Part shown: positions 45,650 through 55,704 of the stretch, piece after piece | Position numbering within the stretch: position 1 is the stretch's first letter | Layout of the letters: every line of letters starts with the position of its first letter | Source: Amborella trichopoda | Lineage: Eukaryota; Streptophyta; Magnoliopsida; Amborellales; Amborellaceae | Direction: 5' to 3' | Length of the DNA: 64,000 bases | Assembly: GCF_000471905.2 (NCBI RefSeq) | Contig: NW_006497560.1 | Location: 2,039,292-2,103,291, forward strand | Position numbers and translations under genes: made by a program | The notes under the pieces: generated by a model | Seen by the model: the letters and a program-made list of their open reading frames with translations, nothing else | Told to the model about the DNA's origin: nothing | The model's database searches: none

Positions 45650-46440
45650 TGGCCGCATGAACTTTCATCTTCGAGATCCTAAAAATTTGAGAGGTTTGAT
45701 GGGTCCAACTACTCCTCTTGGAAGTGCAAAATAGGATATGTTCTTTATAAGGAGGAGTTGGATGAGATCTTGGTTGAAAGTCATCCACATAGTCCAACTA
45801 ACAATTCATCCAGAGATATTAAGGATAAATATGCTACTTGAAAGCGCAAAAATATGCGAACAAGAAGTATCTTGCTTTGTGCGATGGTCGACTCATTTGC
45901 ATCGGAATATAAGTCAATAAAAGGGAGCATGTTGATCCGTCACTTATAAAACAATCATTAGCCATGAAAAAGTACAATGAACTCAAGATGAGCGAGAGCA
46001 CGAACATATCAGATCACATGCACCCTTTTCGTGAACTCAAGATGAGCGAGGCTTTAGAAAAATTCAAGATTTACAAAGCCGAGGTAGAAAACCAAAGAAA
46101 CTTGAAAATCAAAGTCCTAATAACCGATAGAGGTGGGGATTACTCTTTCAAACTCTTTAAAGACTTGTGTGTAGAGCATGAGATTATTCATCAATTTACT
46201 CTGCCCTACACACCGAAACAAAATGGAGTTGCCGAGAGACAAAATAGGACATTGGTAGAAATGGTGAGAAGTATGATAGGGCATGCAAAACTTTCCTTAG
46301 ATTTTTGGGGGGAAAGCAATATTAACAACTGGTTATATTCTGAGCCGGACTCCCACCAAAGCTACCCCTCTTACTCCTCATGAAATATTCACCGGTTGTA
46401 CTCTGTCCCTGATCACCTAAGAGTTTGGGGTTGCTCAACC
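45650..46440 (+). pseudogene. Copia gag start and integrase region (44-50 kb element)
   Basis: Around 45655-45900 the plus strand reads like a copia Gag N-terminus, with a LRGLMGPTTPLGSAK-like stretch corresponding to the family's 'F.G.NF..W'. At 45964-46383 the integrase core is clear: VLITDRGGDYSFKLFKDLC, HQFTLPYTPKQNGVAERQNR and TLVEMVRSMIGHAKL, with the second catalytic Asp and the 'PQQNGVAER' Glu motif. Broken. Confidence 0.8.
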
Positions 46441-46879
46441 CCTTATCCCATACCAAAATCAGACAAAACTTGATCCCAAAACTATCAAGACTATCTTAAT
46501 TGGCTACCCTGACCATGGTAAGGGGTATTGATTCTATAACCTAAAAAATGGGGCGGTCATCGAATGGTAAGATGCCTATTTCTTTGAGGATGAATTCCTT
46601 GAAGCAAGAATTAATCACAAGCAAGCTGATCTATGAAATGGCTAGTGACAAGGTTGAGAATCAAGAACTATGAAATGGCTAGTGACAAGGTTGAGAATCA
46701 AGAACCAGAACTTGAACCTCAACTCTAACCTCAAATAGAATTTAAACTTCCCGAACCAAGAAAGAGTAACCGAGTTACAAGACCACCTCAATGCCTTCAA
46801 TATTTTACCTACCTGGGAGAATACTACGATGGGATTGAGGATGAACCAGATAATGAGCCTGAGACTTATTGAGAAGCCA

Positions 46880-47860
46880 TAACCTGTTCTGAAAAGAAAT
46901 ATTGAGTAGAAGCCATGAGCGATGAATACTCCTCCATTAATCAAAATCATGTTTGGGAATTAGTACCTTTACCTCGAGACTGAAAAGCTATAGGATGCAA
47001 GTGGATTTTCAAGAAGAAACTTAACTCAGAAGGGAAACTAGAAAAATACATGGCTAGACTAGTAGCCAAGGGATTTAACTAAAATGAAGGAATAGACTAT
47101 GAGGAAACTTTTTCACCAGTTGTCAAGTTTCAATCCATTAGAATCCTTATAGCCGTAGCAGCCTATTTTGACTTTGAAGTCCATCAAATGGATGTAAAGG
47201 CAGTCTTCCTAAATGGGGATTTAGAGGAAGAAATTTATATGAAACAACCTGAGGGATTTGAAGAAAATGGAAAATGAAACTTAGTATGCAAACTTAATAA
47301 ATCCCTCTATGACCTAAAATAAGCATCGTGCCAATGGTACCTTAAATCCAAGAGACTATGTCTTTAACAGGATTTATCCCTAACCAAGAAGACTTTTGTA
47401 TCTATAAAAAGATCAGTGGGAGTGATATCGTATTCATCTCTCTATATGTGGATGATATGCTGATAATTAGTAGCTTAATAAACCTCGTGTTGGAAACTAA
47501 GAAATTCCTTGCACAACACTTTGATATAAAGGATCTTGGGGAAGCTTCAGATATGTTGGGCATAAAGATTGTAAGAAACAAAGAGAAGAGAACCATTCAA
47601 CTTTTTCAAACGACCTATTGTAAGAAGGTGATGGAAAAGTTTGATATGGATAAATGTAAGCCCATGACAACCCCGATTGACAATAAAACGCAGCTTAGTA
47701 ATAAAATGTGCCCCAGTGATGATGATGTAAAGGAAATGAAAATTATAGAGAGAGCACCATATAGAAATGCAGTGGGATCCCATATGTATGCAATGACAGG
47801 GACAATACCTGACTTGTCTTTCATCATGAGCATGGTTAGCCGGTTCCAATGCAATCTAGG
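46880..47860 (+). pseudogene. Copia reverse transcriptase region (44-50 kb element)
   Basis: Plus-strand blocks: GCKWIFKKKLNSEGKLEKY, ARLVAKGFN, YEETFSPVVKFQSIRILIAV, HQMDVKAVFLNGDLEEEIYM and KQPEGFE. The polymerase signature VFISLYVDDMLIIS is at about 47430-47470. These are followed by FLAQHFDIKDLGEASDMLGI and a MYAMTGTIPDLSFIMSMVSR segment. Order and spacing are standard for Ty1/copia. Broken; the 47358-47873 block is the longest open piece. Confidence 0.9.
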
Positions 47861-47879
47861 AGTGGAACACTAGAAAGCA

Positions 47880-48430
47880 ATTAAGAGAATTTTGAGATAC
47901 TTGAAAGGGATTGTGAACTACGCATTTACATGTGGGGCAGGATAACAAATCGCTCTTGAAGGATATTCCGATGTAAGCTATCAAGTGGATCCAGATGATA
48001 TGAAGTCAACATCTGGATGTGTTCGTGCATGGAGGAGGGACTATTTCTTTGAAGTCAAAGAAACAAGATGTAGTAGCATTCTCCACTATAGAATCAGAAT
48101 ATGTGGCATATTGTTCGGCAGCCAAAGAGGCTGTATGGATTAAGAAATATCTCAAGCAACTTGATTTCAAGCCAATACAGTGTGGGGCTGTGAGACTCTA
48201 CTGCGACAATACGGCCGCTATACGTCTATCTAAGAGCCCAGATTCTATAAAAATTTCAAGCATATAAAACCCTTCTTCTATCATCTGCGCGATGAGGTGC
48301 ATTACGGAGAGATTGACATCAACTACATACCTACCGAGGTGATGATAGCTGATCCATTCACAAAAGGACTAGCTCCAAATGCATTTACAAAGCATGTAAG
48401 GGAGATGGGAATAAGAAAAAGTAAGGAATA
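47880..48430 (+). pseudogene. Copia RNase H region (44-50 kb element)
   Basis: Plus strand: a segment around 47940-48010 with the first Asp region (YSDVSYQVDPDDMKSTSGCV-like), then SLKSKKQDVVAFSTIESEYV, AAKEAVWIKKYLKQLDFK, LYCDNTAAIRLSKSP and, further on, the 'FYHLRD', 'YIPTEVMIADPFTKGL'-like end. Typical closing domain of copia pol, followed by the purine tract and right LTR. Confidence 0.85.
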
Positions 48431-48464
48431 GAGATTGTAAGGCCTCCAAAGGCCAAGTGGGAGA

Positions 48465-50326
48465 TGTTGGGTTTATGTGGTCTTTAAAAGCCTTATGAGA
48501 GACTGTGTAAAATAAATGAACCATAAACTCAATGGGTGTGTGGTCCTTTTGTGGACCATATTAGGCAAATGTTATTTGTTCATACTCGAACTAGGCTCGA
48601 CAATCTAAGCCAGCCGATGTTTGTAAAAACCCAAGATACCTAGGCATAGGGACTAACTGAGAAGGGTTTAGTAGATTAAACCTTGCGCCTGATTAATAGC
48701 CCTTAGATACAAGGCTAAAACCTCGTCGTTATATCATCACAAGACATATAAATAGATAGTCGTTTTGAGATTTGCCAATGAGGGTGTACATAAATAGCCG
48801 TTTAGAGATTTGCCAATGAAGGTGAAGCATGTACATGTGCGAGAGATAACCCCTATGCACCATAGAGTCATGGTTGCATCATGGTCAAGAGGACCAATAT
48901 TTTTATCTCTAGGGGAGAACCTGAAATCCATAAACTGAGATTGCGTCCCATAGTCTATTGGCTGATTTTGGTGGTCCAACCATGAACCCCTGAAATTGAC
49001 TGTGAGTTATGGGAACTGCTGGGTCAATTTGAGAAAGTTAGGCGAATCATGATTCGCAGTTGAAAGTGGATTGCTCCTATGTATTGATAATTTTCTAGAT
49101 CTGATTCCCCTCAAAATTAATTAATTTTATGGTATGTGATTTTTAGAATGTTTATTTGAATTTTTATGAGTCTTCTGATTGCCATTTGGATTTATAAATG
49201 AAGAGAAATTAATTTCCAATATTTTAAGTAAAATATAACATTTAAAAATTATAAATATAATATAAAATATTTTCTCAAAATATTTGGGACCTCCATAAAA
49301 TATGGAGTCCAAAAATTAAAAAAAGATGTGGATTAGGTGGGGCGCACAAGTGGCACACCTCCACCCATTCACGTAACATTCTTGGGAAGAATGTTTATCC
49401 CCTCTTGGTTGGTTTATTTTCTTCTCAAATAAGGTTGTGAATCAAGATTGATTGATCAAATAATTAAGGATTTGATATATCAAAATATAATTTTTTTTTA
49501 TTTGATGGGAATATATTTAGGAAATTGAAGATAAGGCTCTAGCTCATCTCTTTGAATCTTGATGGTGGATCAAAGAGATAGATGGCTCAAATCTTTTACC
49601 CCACAAGTCTCCCTAGATTGACAGTTGAGATTTGACCCTACAAATTGAAACAAAATCTATGGCATAAAAAATCTATAAAATGAGGTCTCCCCTTCAAAAA
49701 ATTACATACGTATTCTCTCACCCTACCCAAATAGCTCTCTCTGGATTACCAAAGGGAGGCAGGCATGCCCCAATTTTATCTCTCTCTCTCGAAGTTGTTT
49801 TGGGTGTCCTTTTCTCTTTGGAGAATTCTCTTTGGGTGGCACAGTTAAGCCTAAGTGGTGTTTTAGTTGTTGATGGCAAAGGGGTAAAACCCCTTGCTAG
49901 TAGATCTCTCTCTCTCTTGAAATCCATCTCTCATCTCTCTAAAATCAAGCTAAGAGGCTTGATCAAGATTAAGCCATTGATTGAGTGAATATTTACTATA
50001 GTATGAAAATTAACATACTAATCACAGATCCCGAGCACCATTGGAAGGAGGAGACTTGGCTTGAGGTGTACTAAGCCCGATTGAGGTAATCTCTGGCAAT
50101 TTTACCTTTTTTAAATATTTATTTATGTTTTGATCTTGTTTTCCCATAAAGCAATAAAGGTCTAGTTTTGTTTCTTGAATAAAGAATTGTATTTGACGAT
50201 GTAGCAATTGAAAACCGATTTTATTTTATTTTTTAGTTTTTTCAAGAGTGATTTGATTATAATTGGACATTGTAAATGTTCTTGCCGGTGTAGAAATAAA
50301 GAATTTTTTTTTAAAATATATACATT
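48465..50326 (+). repeat. Right LTR of the 44-50 kb copia element
   Basis: Starts after the purine-rich GGGAGA with TGTTGGGTTTATGTGG and runs to ...TATATACA at about 50324. It includes two AATAAAG-type polyadenylation motifs (50150-50157 and about 50295-50302) and CT-rich leader-like sequence (49770-49945). Followed by the TTGTGCT duplication. A 102-codon frame at 49680 is not a recognised gene. Confidence 0.75.
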
Positions 50327-50414
50327 GTGCTTTATCATAAAGTTCTTTTAGTGCTGAAGAGTTAATTGATGTCTGAGCACTTTGTAATTCTCAATTTGAG
50401 TAATAAAAACCAAC
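50327..50414 (+). pseudogene. RNase H-domain fragment, LINE type (right part)
   Basis: Sequence resuming after the copia element. It is A/T-rich and contains AATAAAAACC at 50401-50410 just before the N gap. It probably holds the last codons and 3' end of the 43860 fragment. Short, so weakly supported on its own; placement rests on the duplicated TTGTGCT. Confidence 0.5.
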
Positions 50415-50434
50415 NNNNNNNNNNNNNNNNNNNN
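50415..50434. other. Assembly gap (20 Ns)
   Basis: Twenty Ns between the LINE fragment tail and a TTA microsatellite. Confidence 0.99.
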
Positions 50435-50461
50435 CGTGTCGTCTTCGTCCTCCTACGTACT

Positions 50462-50463
<2 letters not shown>

Positions 50464-50508
<45 letters not shown>
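50464..50508. repeat. (ATT)n microsatellite
   Basis: About fifteen ATT/TTA units in a row. The poly-Leu and poly-Asn frames across it are artefacts. Confidence 0.97.
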
Positions 50509-50511
<3 letters not shown>

Positions 50512-51107
50512 ATTAATAATTTCGATGTGGGTATGTTGGTGTGGGAAATCCATCTCTGCAGGGAATATAGAAACCCTCGCTCAACATTCCAACAATATTG
50601 GGTTTGGATTTGTGACGAATGAAATGAAATGTTATCGTGTTGTGTTGTGTGATGTTTATGAAATCTATCTTTGTTGCTTCATAACAATATTGGTAAACAC
50701 TACTACAAGAACATGTTAAGAAATTGGACGATTAATTTCAAATGTGTTAGATTCATATACAAACCAATCATATTGGACGATTAATTTCAAATAGGTTAGA
50801 TTCATAGACAAACCAATATTTTGCCTCCCTGGAATTATATAATACGAGAAATGAATTGAACGGAATATCGCCTTGCCAATTAGAAGCGATATTATTTCTT
50901 TTTACGGGCGGCTCTGGTGCCGGCTAATCGACCTGGATATATAGGATGAATGATCCACCCCGCCACTGATCTGGGTTCTACAACACTGCTTGGGCCTAGT
51001 GCTTTAAAACCAGGCCATTCATCAGTTTCAGGACGATAGCGGTCCTAGCCTCACTTCCCCTAAACACCTGCCCAACCCACCCAAAAAAAGAAGACAAAAT
51101 TTTAATT
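50509..51107. other. No gene; short tandem duplication
   Basis: Holds a 49-bp direct duplication (50723 and 50772, each starting ATTGGACGATTAATTTCAAA). The rest shows no recognised coding or element sequence. Confidence 0.55.
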
Positions 51108-51752
51108 ACCCCCAACCTTGGACTTTTTTGACAACCTCCCCCCAACAATCTCTTTTTGTGTAACTTTTACCGCACAATATATTTTTCTATCAAATACCCC
51201 TCAAGCCAAAAAAAAGTTATTGTAATTAGCACCCACGACTTAATTTTTGCAAAATTGGCGGTCTTGCATAGTGTGCACGTGGTCCAGTGGAATGTAAGCA
51301 TGGTCCGACAGAATGTGAGCGTGGTCAGGCAAAAGGTGACTTCGATCCGACAAAAATGTGATCACGGTTCGACAAATGGTGATATCGGTCCGACAAAATG
51401 TAAGCACAGTTTGGCATTGGGTCCAGCAGAATGTGAGCATCGTCTGGCAAAAGGTGACATCGGTCTGGCAAAATGGGAGCAAAGTCTAGCATTGGGTCCG
51501 GCAGAATGTGAGCATGGTCCAGCAAAAGGTCACAACGGTCCGGCAGTTATTTACTGCCGCCCGGCAGTTAACCATTGGTCATTGGGCATTTCACACGGCA
51601 TGACTTGAGCTTGTATGGACGAGGGTATTTTTGTCAAAAAAAATGATGACTATTGATTTGGGGGTATTTGTTAGAAAAGTGTTTTTTTGTGTAAAAGTTG
51701 CAAAAATAAAATTTGTTGGTGGAGATTGTCTAAAAAGTTCAAGGTTGGGGCT
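51108..51752. mobile_element. Mutator-like MITE with long inverted repeats
   Basis: Left end ACCCCCAACCTTGGACTTTT; the right end, reverse-complemented, is AGCCCCAACCTTGAACTTTT. The two arms stay similar for about 70 bases (GACAACCTCCCCCCAACAA against GACAATCTCCACCAACAAA, TGTAACTTTTACC against GCAACTTTTACACA). Flanks ATTTTAATT (51099-51107) and ATTTATAATT (51753-51762) are an imperfect 9-10 base duplication. Long inverted repeats with about 9-bp duplications fit Mutator-like elements. Length 645 bp, no transposase. The interior is a minisatellite. Confidence 0.7.
51280..51560. repeat. GTCCGGCA-type minisatellite inside the MITE
   Basis: About ten imperfect units of 20-30 bases, each with GTCCGACA / GTCTGGCA / GTCCGGCAG followed by AAATGTGAGCATG or AAAGGTGACATCG. 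Two unit types alternate. The arginine/glutamine-rich frames through it reflect the repeat. Confidence 0.88.
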
Positions 51753-52759
51753 ATTTATAATTTCCCAAAAAATAAAGTATTTTTTTATCATTTTTTTAAG
51801 CTTATCTAGTATTTTTTAGGTCCCCTAAATCCCCACTCTATAAATACCTAAATTTTTATTTTATTTTCCTTTTTGAAACATTTTCTGAATCACGGATCAA
51901 CGATCTTTGGGATGATGATCCCTCCAATCCGGGTTTTAGGGATGATGATCCCTCCAATCCGGGTTTTAAAACAGTACATTAGCCCACTACTTGATCTATT
52001 CTTTCAACAAAAGATACTTTAGTTTTGGGCGTAAAATCCTTATGCGATGTGTTGGAAGGAGAAAATTAGTGAAAAAAAAATGTACTGGCATGTCAAACTA
52101 CATTTTAAAGGAATATTTTGCATCCTTGCACTCTCTAGCAAACAAAAACAGAATGCGAAAAGGAGAAAAGTTATGGTTACGTGGATGCCACCTCAAACCA
52201 TGGACTCGAGTGCAAAACCAAGAATGAAAGAAAATAGGTGACAGGCGATCTAAGGCATGTATGGATGCCATACTCCTATAAATATTTATTCTTTAGAAAT
52301 TATAATAAATGGAAAAAAAAGTCTTACTATCTTTTAAGTATCAGATTTTTCATCAGATGACTATCAGTAATTGTGACCTTAATAGATAAAGATAAATAAT
52401 CTTATTATATATAATCTTTTTATTTCATCCAGGTTGCTTTCATTATTTATCCTCTCTCTGACAACCACTCTAATATTTGCTTACCCAGAGCTCTCTCTCA
52501 TGATTTCTCTAAACCAAAACCATCTATCACATATTCTCTCTAACCCAGAGCATTTGATGCTAGGGAAGAAGAACCCTCTTACGTACAAAAACAGGAACCT
52601 CAAGTCGTGATTCCTATTAAGATCGTGTACTTAACTTACTAGAAACATATCACAAAGTACGACTATGAGACAAATATGAAAAATAAAGCACAAGAATGCA
52701 AATACCCAAAGAAGGAAAACATTTACATTGTTCAGCTTTCTCTCTTTTGGTTTCTTTCT
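51753..52759. other. Mostly featureless; 30-bp tandem duplication
   Basis: Includes CTCTATAAATACC (51837-51849), a good TATA-like sequence on the plus strand with no gene after it, and a perfect 30-bp duplication (51909-51938 and 51939-51968, GGATGATGATCCCTCCAATC). No coding sequence recognised. Confidence 0.5.
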
Positions 52760-53092
52760 TCAAGAGAATAGCAGCTTTCTTGTTTCTTCAACCTCTTTCT
52801 CCTTCTTCGGCTCCTTCTTAGGATGCACTTTCTCGCTCTTGGTTTCCTTCTTCTTTGAAAATCTTGTTTCTTTCTCCAAGTGATTCTTATTCTCTCTTGC
52901 TTCCTTCGCTGAAAATAAGATTGCTAATAGTTCGTGTCGGGTCATAGATTTTTGGGTGGGGGCAGATTCGGGCAGTTTAGAACCCAATTTCGGGCTACAG
53001 GCGCTGGGAAAAAATTGGCCCCTTACTTTTGGTTTGAGCAGGCCATATACTGGGCCTCCCATACCGGACCCAAAAGCCCAAACGATGAACAT
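52760..53092 (-). CDS. Hypothetical Lys/Glu-rich ORF
   Basis: 110 codons on the minus strand. The C-terminal half is strongly charged (SKKKETKSEKVHPKKEPKKE) and preceded by TRHELLAILFSAKEARENKN, a helix-like stretch. That half could be a terminal exon of a host protein. The N-terminal half has no such character, so the start is doubtful. I recognise no family. Splice signals and partner exons were not found nearby. It may be a remnant or chance. Confidence 0.25.
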   Translation of the reverse strand: MFIVWAFGSGMGGPVYGLLKPKVRGQFFPSACSPKLGSKLPESAPTQKSMTRHELLAILFSAKEARENKNHLEKETRFSKKKETKSEKVHPKKEPKKEKEVEETRKLLFS

Positions 53093-53310
53093 GGCCCCTC
53101 TCTCTCTCTCTCCTTTAGAAAACCTAAATACCTTAAACTCCTCTCTCTAAAAACCTGACACCTAAAATGGTAAAGCTTCCTCCTATCCCAAATCTCTTGA
53201 ATATATGACAGCGCCATTGCCAAGCCTTAAGCTCTGTTTTTAAACCCAAATCTAGAAAATATATATATCCAAGGTTTCGGCCCATCCTTTGAAGCGAAAC
53301 CCAACAAAAC
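53093..53310. promoter_or_regulatory. Possible promoter of the decayed gene start
   Basis: Plus-strand AAAATATATATATCC at about 53256-53270, roughly 45 bases before the ATG at 53311. CT-rich tracts (53097-53113) lie upstream. Supported only by position. Confidence 0.25.
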
Positions 53311-53684
53311 TATGATATCTTCTTCATTGAGAGTCCAACATCATCTCTCACTCTCTCATATCCCTTCTCCTTGCATTCAACCATCCCATTAAAGCCTCTC
53401 TATCTCTTTTATAACAATAATAACAAAACCCAAGTCCCCCATTTTTCGGTCTATGCAACTTCGATCCCCAATTTTCAAGCCTCGTACAGCAACAAATCAA
53501 ACAAGCTTGACAAAAATGGGAAGCTTTTGTAGTAAGAAACAATGGTGTTTCAGAGAGATTGATAAAAGATAAGCAGCGGATAGGTGTTGATTTCTTTGAT
53601 TCACGCTTGGATTATAAGATGAAGTATGCTTGTGATGCAAATTTTGTTATGAGTGAGGCTTATGGAAGTATGATGCTCGTATAA
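53311..53684 (+). pseudogene. Decayed host-like gene start, possibly organelle-targeted
   Basis: Plus-strand ATG at 53311 opens MISSSLRVQHHLSLSHIPSP, a Ser/Leu/His-rich, acid-free stretch like a chloroplast or mitochondrial transit peptide, stopping after 26 codons. The same frame goes on without Asp or Glu for another 50 codons (RSMQLRSPIFKPRTATNQTS). In a different frame, 53548-53684 reads SERLIKDKQRIGVDFFDSRL and DYKMKYACDANFVMSEAYGS, which looks like folded-protein sequence up to a stop codon. I do not recognise the family. Reading: a host gene 5' part broken by one stop and at least one frameshift, or exons with an intron I cannot place. Confidence 0.35.
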
Positions 53685-53748
53685 AAGGAAGGGGTGAAGG
53701 GGTTTTGGATTGGAGAGATTTGTAAAATTTGTAAATGGGAAAGAGATG

Positions 53749-53975
53749 TGATAGTTTGGTATCTTTCTTTATTGATATTGAGCTATATAATATAGAGATG
53801 GTATAAAAATATACAACAATATCCTTTGATTGAGGGAACAATGAATAATAAATCTCTAGAATGCTACAAATATATGTGAGTGAATATCTGTCGTTTCGAA
53901 AAATAGTCACTCTCTACAAACTAAGAAAGTCCAAGTAAATCTCTACAATTAGGAAAGTGAGCTATACAATCCTCA
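53749..53975 (-). repeat. 3' LTR of the 54-kb copia remnant
   Basis: The minus strand starts TGAGGATTGTATAGC after the purine tract and ends ...CCAAACTATCA, giving TG...CA ends and about 227 bases. TATA-like TTTTTATACC sits in the middle (about 53795-53805). The inner end is firm; the outer end is the best TG...CA choice. Confidence 0.6.
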
Positions 53976-55704
53976 ATACTCCTCCTCAAGCTGGGTTGTG
54001 GAGGAATGAGATACCCAGCTTATGCAGTAAATAATGAAATTGGTCAAGTCCAAGAGCCTTGATGAAAATATCTGTAAGTTGCATAATGAAATTGGTCAAA
54101 TCCAAGAGCCTTGATGAAAATATCTGCAAGTTGATTTTTGGTAGAGAGATACATTGTACTTAGAAGGCCATTTTGAATTTTCTCTTGAACAAGGTGGCAG
54201 TCCTACTCAATATGTTTCATCTTTTCATGAAAGACAGAATTTGCAGCTATGTGTAGTGCTGCTTAGTTGTCACAATAGAGGAGCATGGGTTGCGAGCATC
54301 GTATGCCCAGGTCTAGAAGAAGATACTTGAGCCAAGTGAGCTCACAAGCAGTGGTAGCCATGGAACGATATTTTGTTTCTGCAAAAGAACAAGATATGGT
54401 CTTTTGCTTCTTAGTATGCCATGATATATGACTGTTGTCAAGAAAAGTTATATATCCAGTGGTGGAATGTCGGGTCATCGGACAACTTGCCTAGTAGGAA
54501 TCACAAAATGCGGATAATTGCAAGTTGTTGGTGGAGGAAAGTAAAATTCCTTGTGTGGGTGTGTGTTTTAAATAACGTAAAACACAATGAGCTGCTTCAA
54601 GATGAGGTGTTTGTGGTTTGTGTATGAACTGGCTCAAGATGTACACATCATAAGCAATGTCGGTTTGTGTAATAGTAAGGTATATGAGTCGTCCCACCAG
54701 ATGACAATATTGTCTTGGATATATTAAGAATTAACCTGTATCATTATTAAGTTTGTGATGTTCCTCCATGGGGAAGGATACTGGCTTACAACAAAGAAGT
54801 CAGTTTCAGACAGCATGTCCAAGGCGTATTTTCTCTGAGTGAGAAGGATCCCTCCAAGGGATCATGCGACCTCGATGCTAAGAAAGTCTTTCACCAATCC
54901 ATGATCTTTGAGATGAAACTGAGATTGTAAAAATGCTTTCAATGAGGAAATAGCATTGGCATCATTGTCAGTGACAATCACATCATCAACATAAACTAAA
55001 ACAGTTGTAAAAGAATGACCGACATTAGATGTGATCAGAGAATAGTCTGCAACGGATTGTTTAAATCAGGCATCACAGAGAGCTGGGAAAATTTTTTGAA
55101 CCAATTTCGAGAGGCTTCTTAAGGAGGCCATATAGAGATTTTTGCAATCGGAAAACAAGATGCTTCCACATATGAGGACGACCCGGTGGAAGTTCCATGT
55201 ATACTTCGTCATGCAAATCCCCATGCAAAAATGCATTATTGACATCTAATTGAAGCAATGTCCAGCCCTTTGCAGCAGCTATGGCAAAAAGACATCTCAT
55301 AATAACTAACTTTGCTATGGGAAGGAATTTCTCATGATAGTTCAACCCTTCCATTTGGGTATAGCCTTTTGTGACAAGACATGCTTTGTAGCAATCGATA
55401 GTGTTGTCTGTCTTGTACTTAACCTTGTACACTCGTTTACAGTCAATGGGGTGTTTCCCGGGTGGCAAGAAATGAATAATCCAAATGTTGTTGAGATCAA
55501 GAGCCTTAAGCTCAGTTTCCATAGCATCACGCTAGTGGGAGTGTTTGACAGCTTGTGTATAAGTCCGTGGCTCATTATTAAAATAAATGTTTATAAAAAA
55601 AACACGGCGAGATGAAGAAAAGTTGGAATCTAAAATAAAATGGGAAATGGAATAAGGTTTACGAGGAGGAACAATGCCTGATGGAGGTTGCCTGAATGAA
55701 GCCG
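53749..55704 (-). mobile_element. Ty1/copia element remnant (minus), cut by Tekay-like gypsy
   Basis: The minus strand reads RT (KALDLNNIWIIHFLPPGKHP, CKRVYKVKYKTDNTID, LLQLDVNNAFLHGDLHDEVY, LQKSLYGLLK; 55522-55073), later RT (MGRLIYLTITQTDIAYDVYI, 54697-54491) and RNase H (RHSTTGYITFLDNSHISWHT, AETKYRSMATTACELTWLKY; 54478-54263). A purine tract (CTTGAGGAGGAGTAT on the minus strand) then precedes the LTR at 53975. The upstream half is replaced at 55705 by the next element. Several breaks. Confidence 0.88.

Larger units (their letters stand above)
44399..50326 (+). mobile_element. Ty1/copia element inserted in the LINE fragment, broken
   Basis: Left LTR starts TGTCGGGTTTATGTGG (44399), right LTR TGTTGGGTTTATGTGG (48465). 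The flanking sequence TTGTGCT occurs on both sides (44392-44398 and 50325-50331), giving a target duplication of at least 5 bases. Internal parts in copia order: gag start (about 45650-45960), integrase (about 46000-46440), reverse transcriptase (about 46880-47860), RNase H (about 47880-48430), purine-rich GTGGGAGA before the right LTR. The LTRs differ at very roughly 15 of 100 positions by eye, so the insertion is old. Many breaks. Confidence 0.88.

Noticed and set aside
51240-51525. ORFs with repeated ILPDRCHLLPD peptides
   Set aside because: Artefact of the GTCCGGCA minisatellite within the MITE.
51837-51849. TATA box CTCTATAAATACC as a gene promoter
   Set aside because: No coding sequence follows within a plausible distance.
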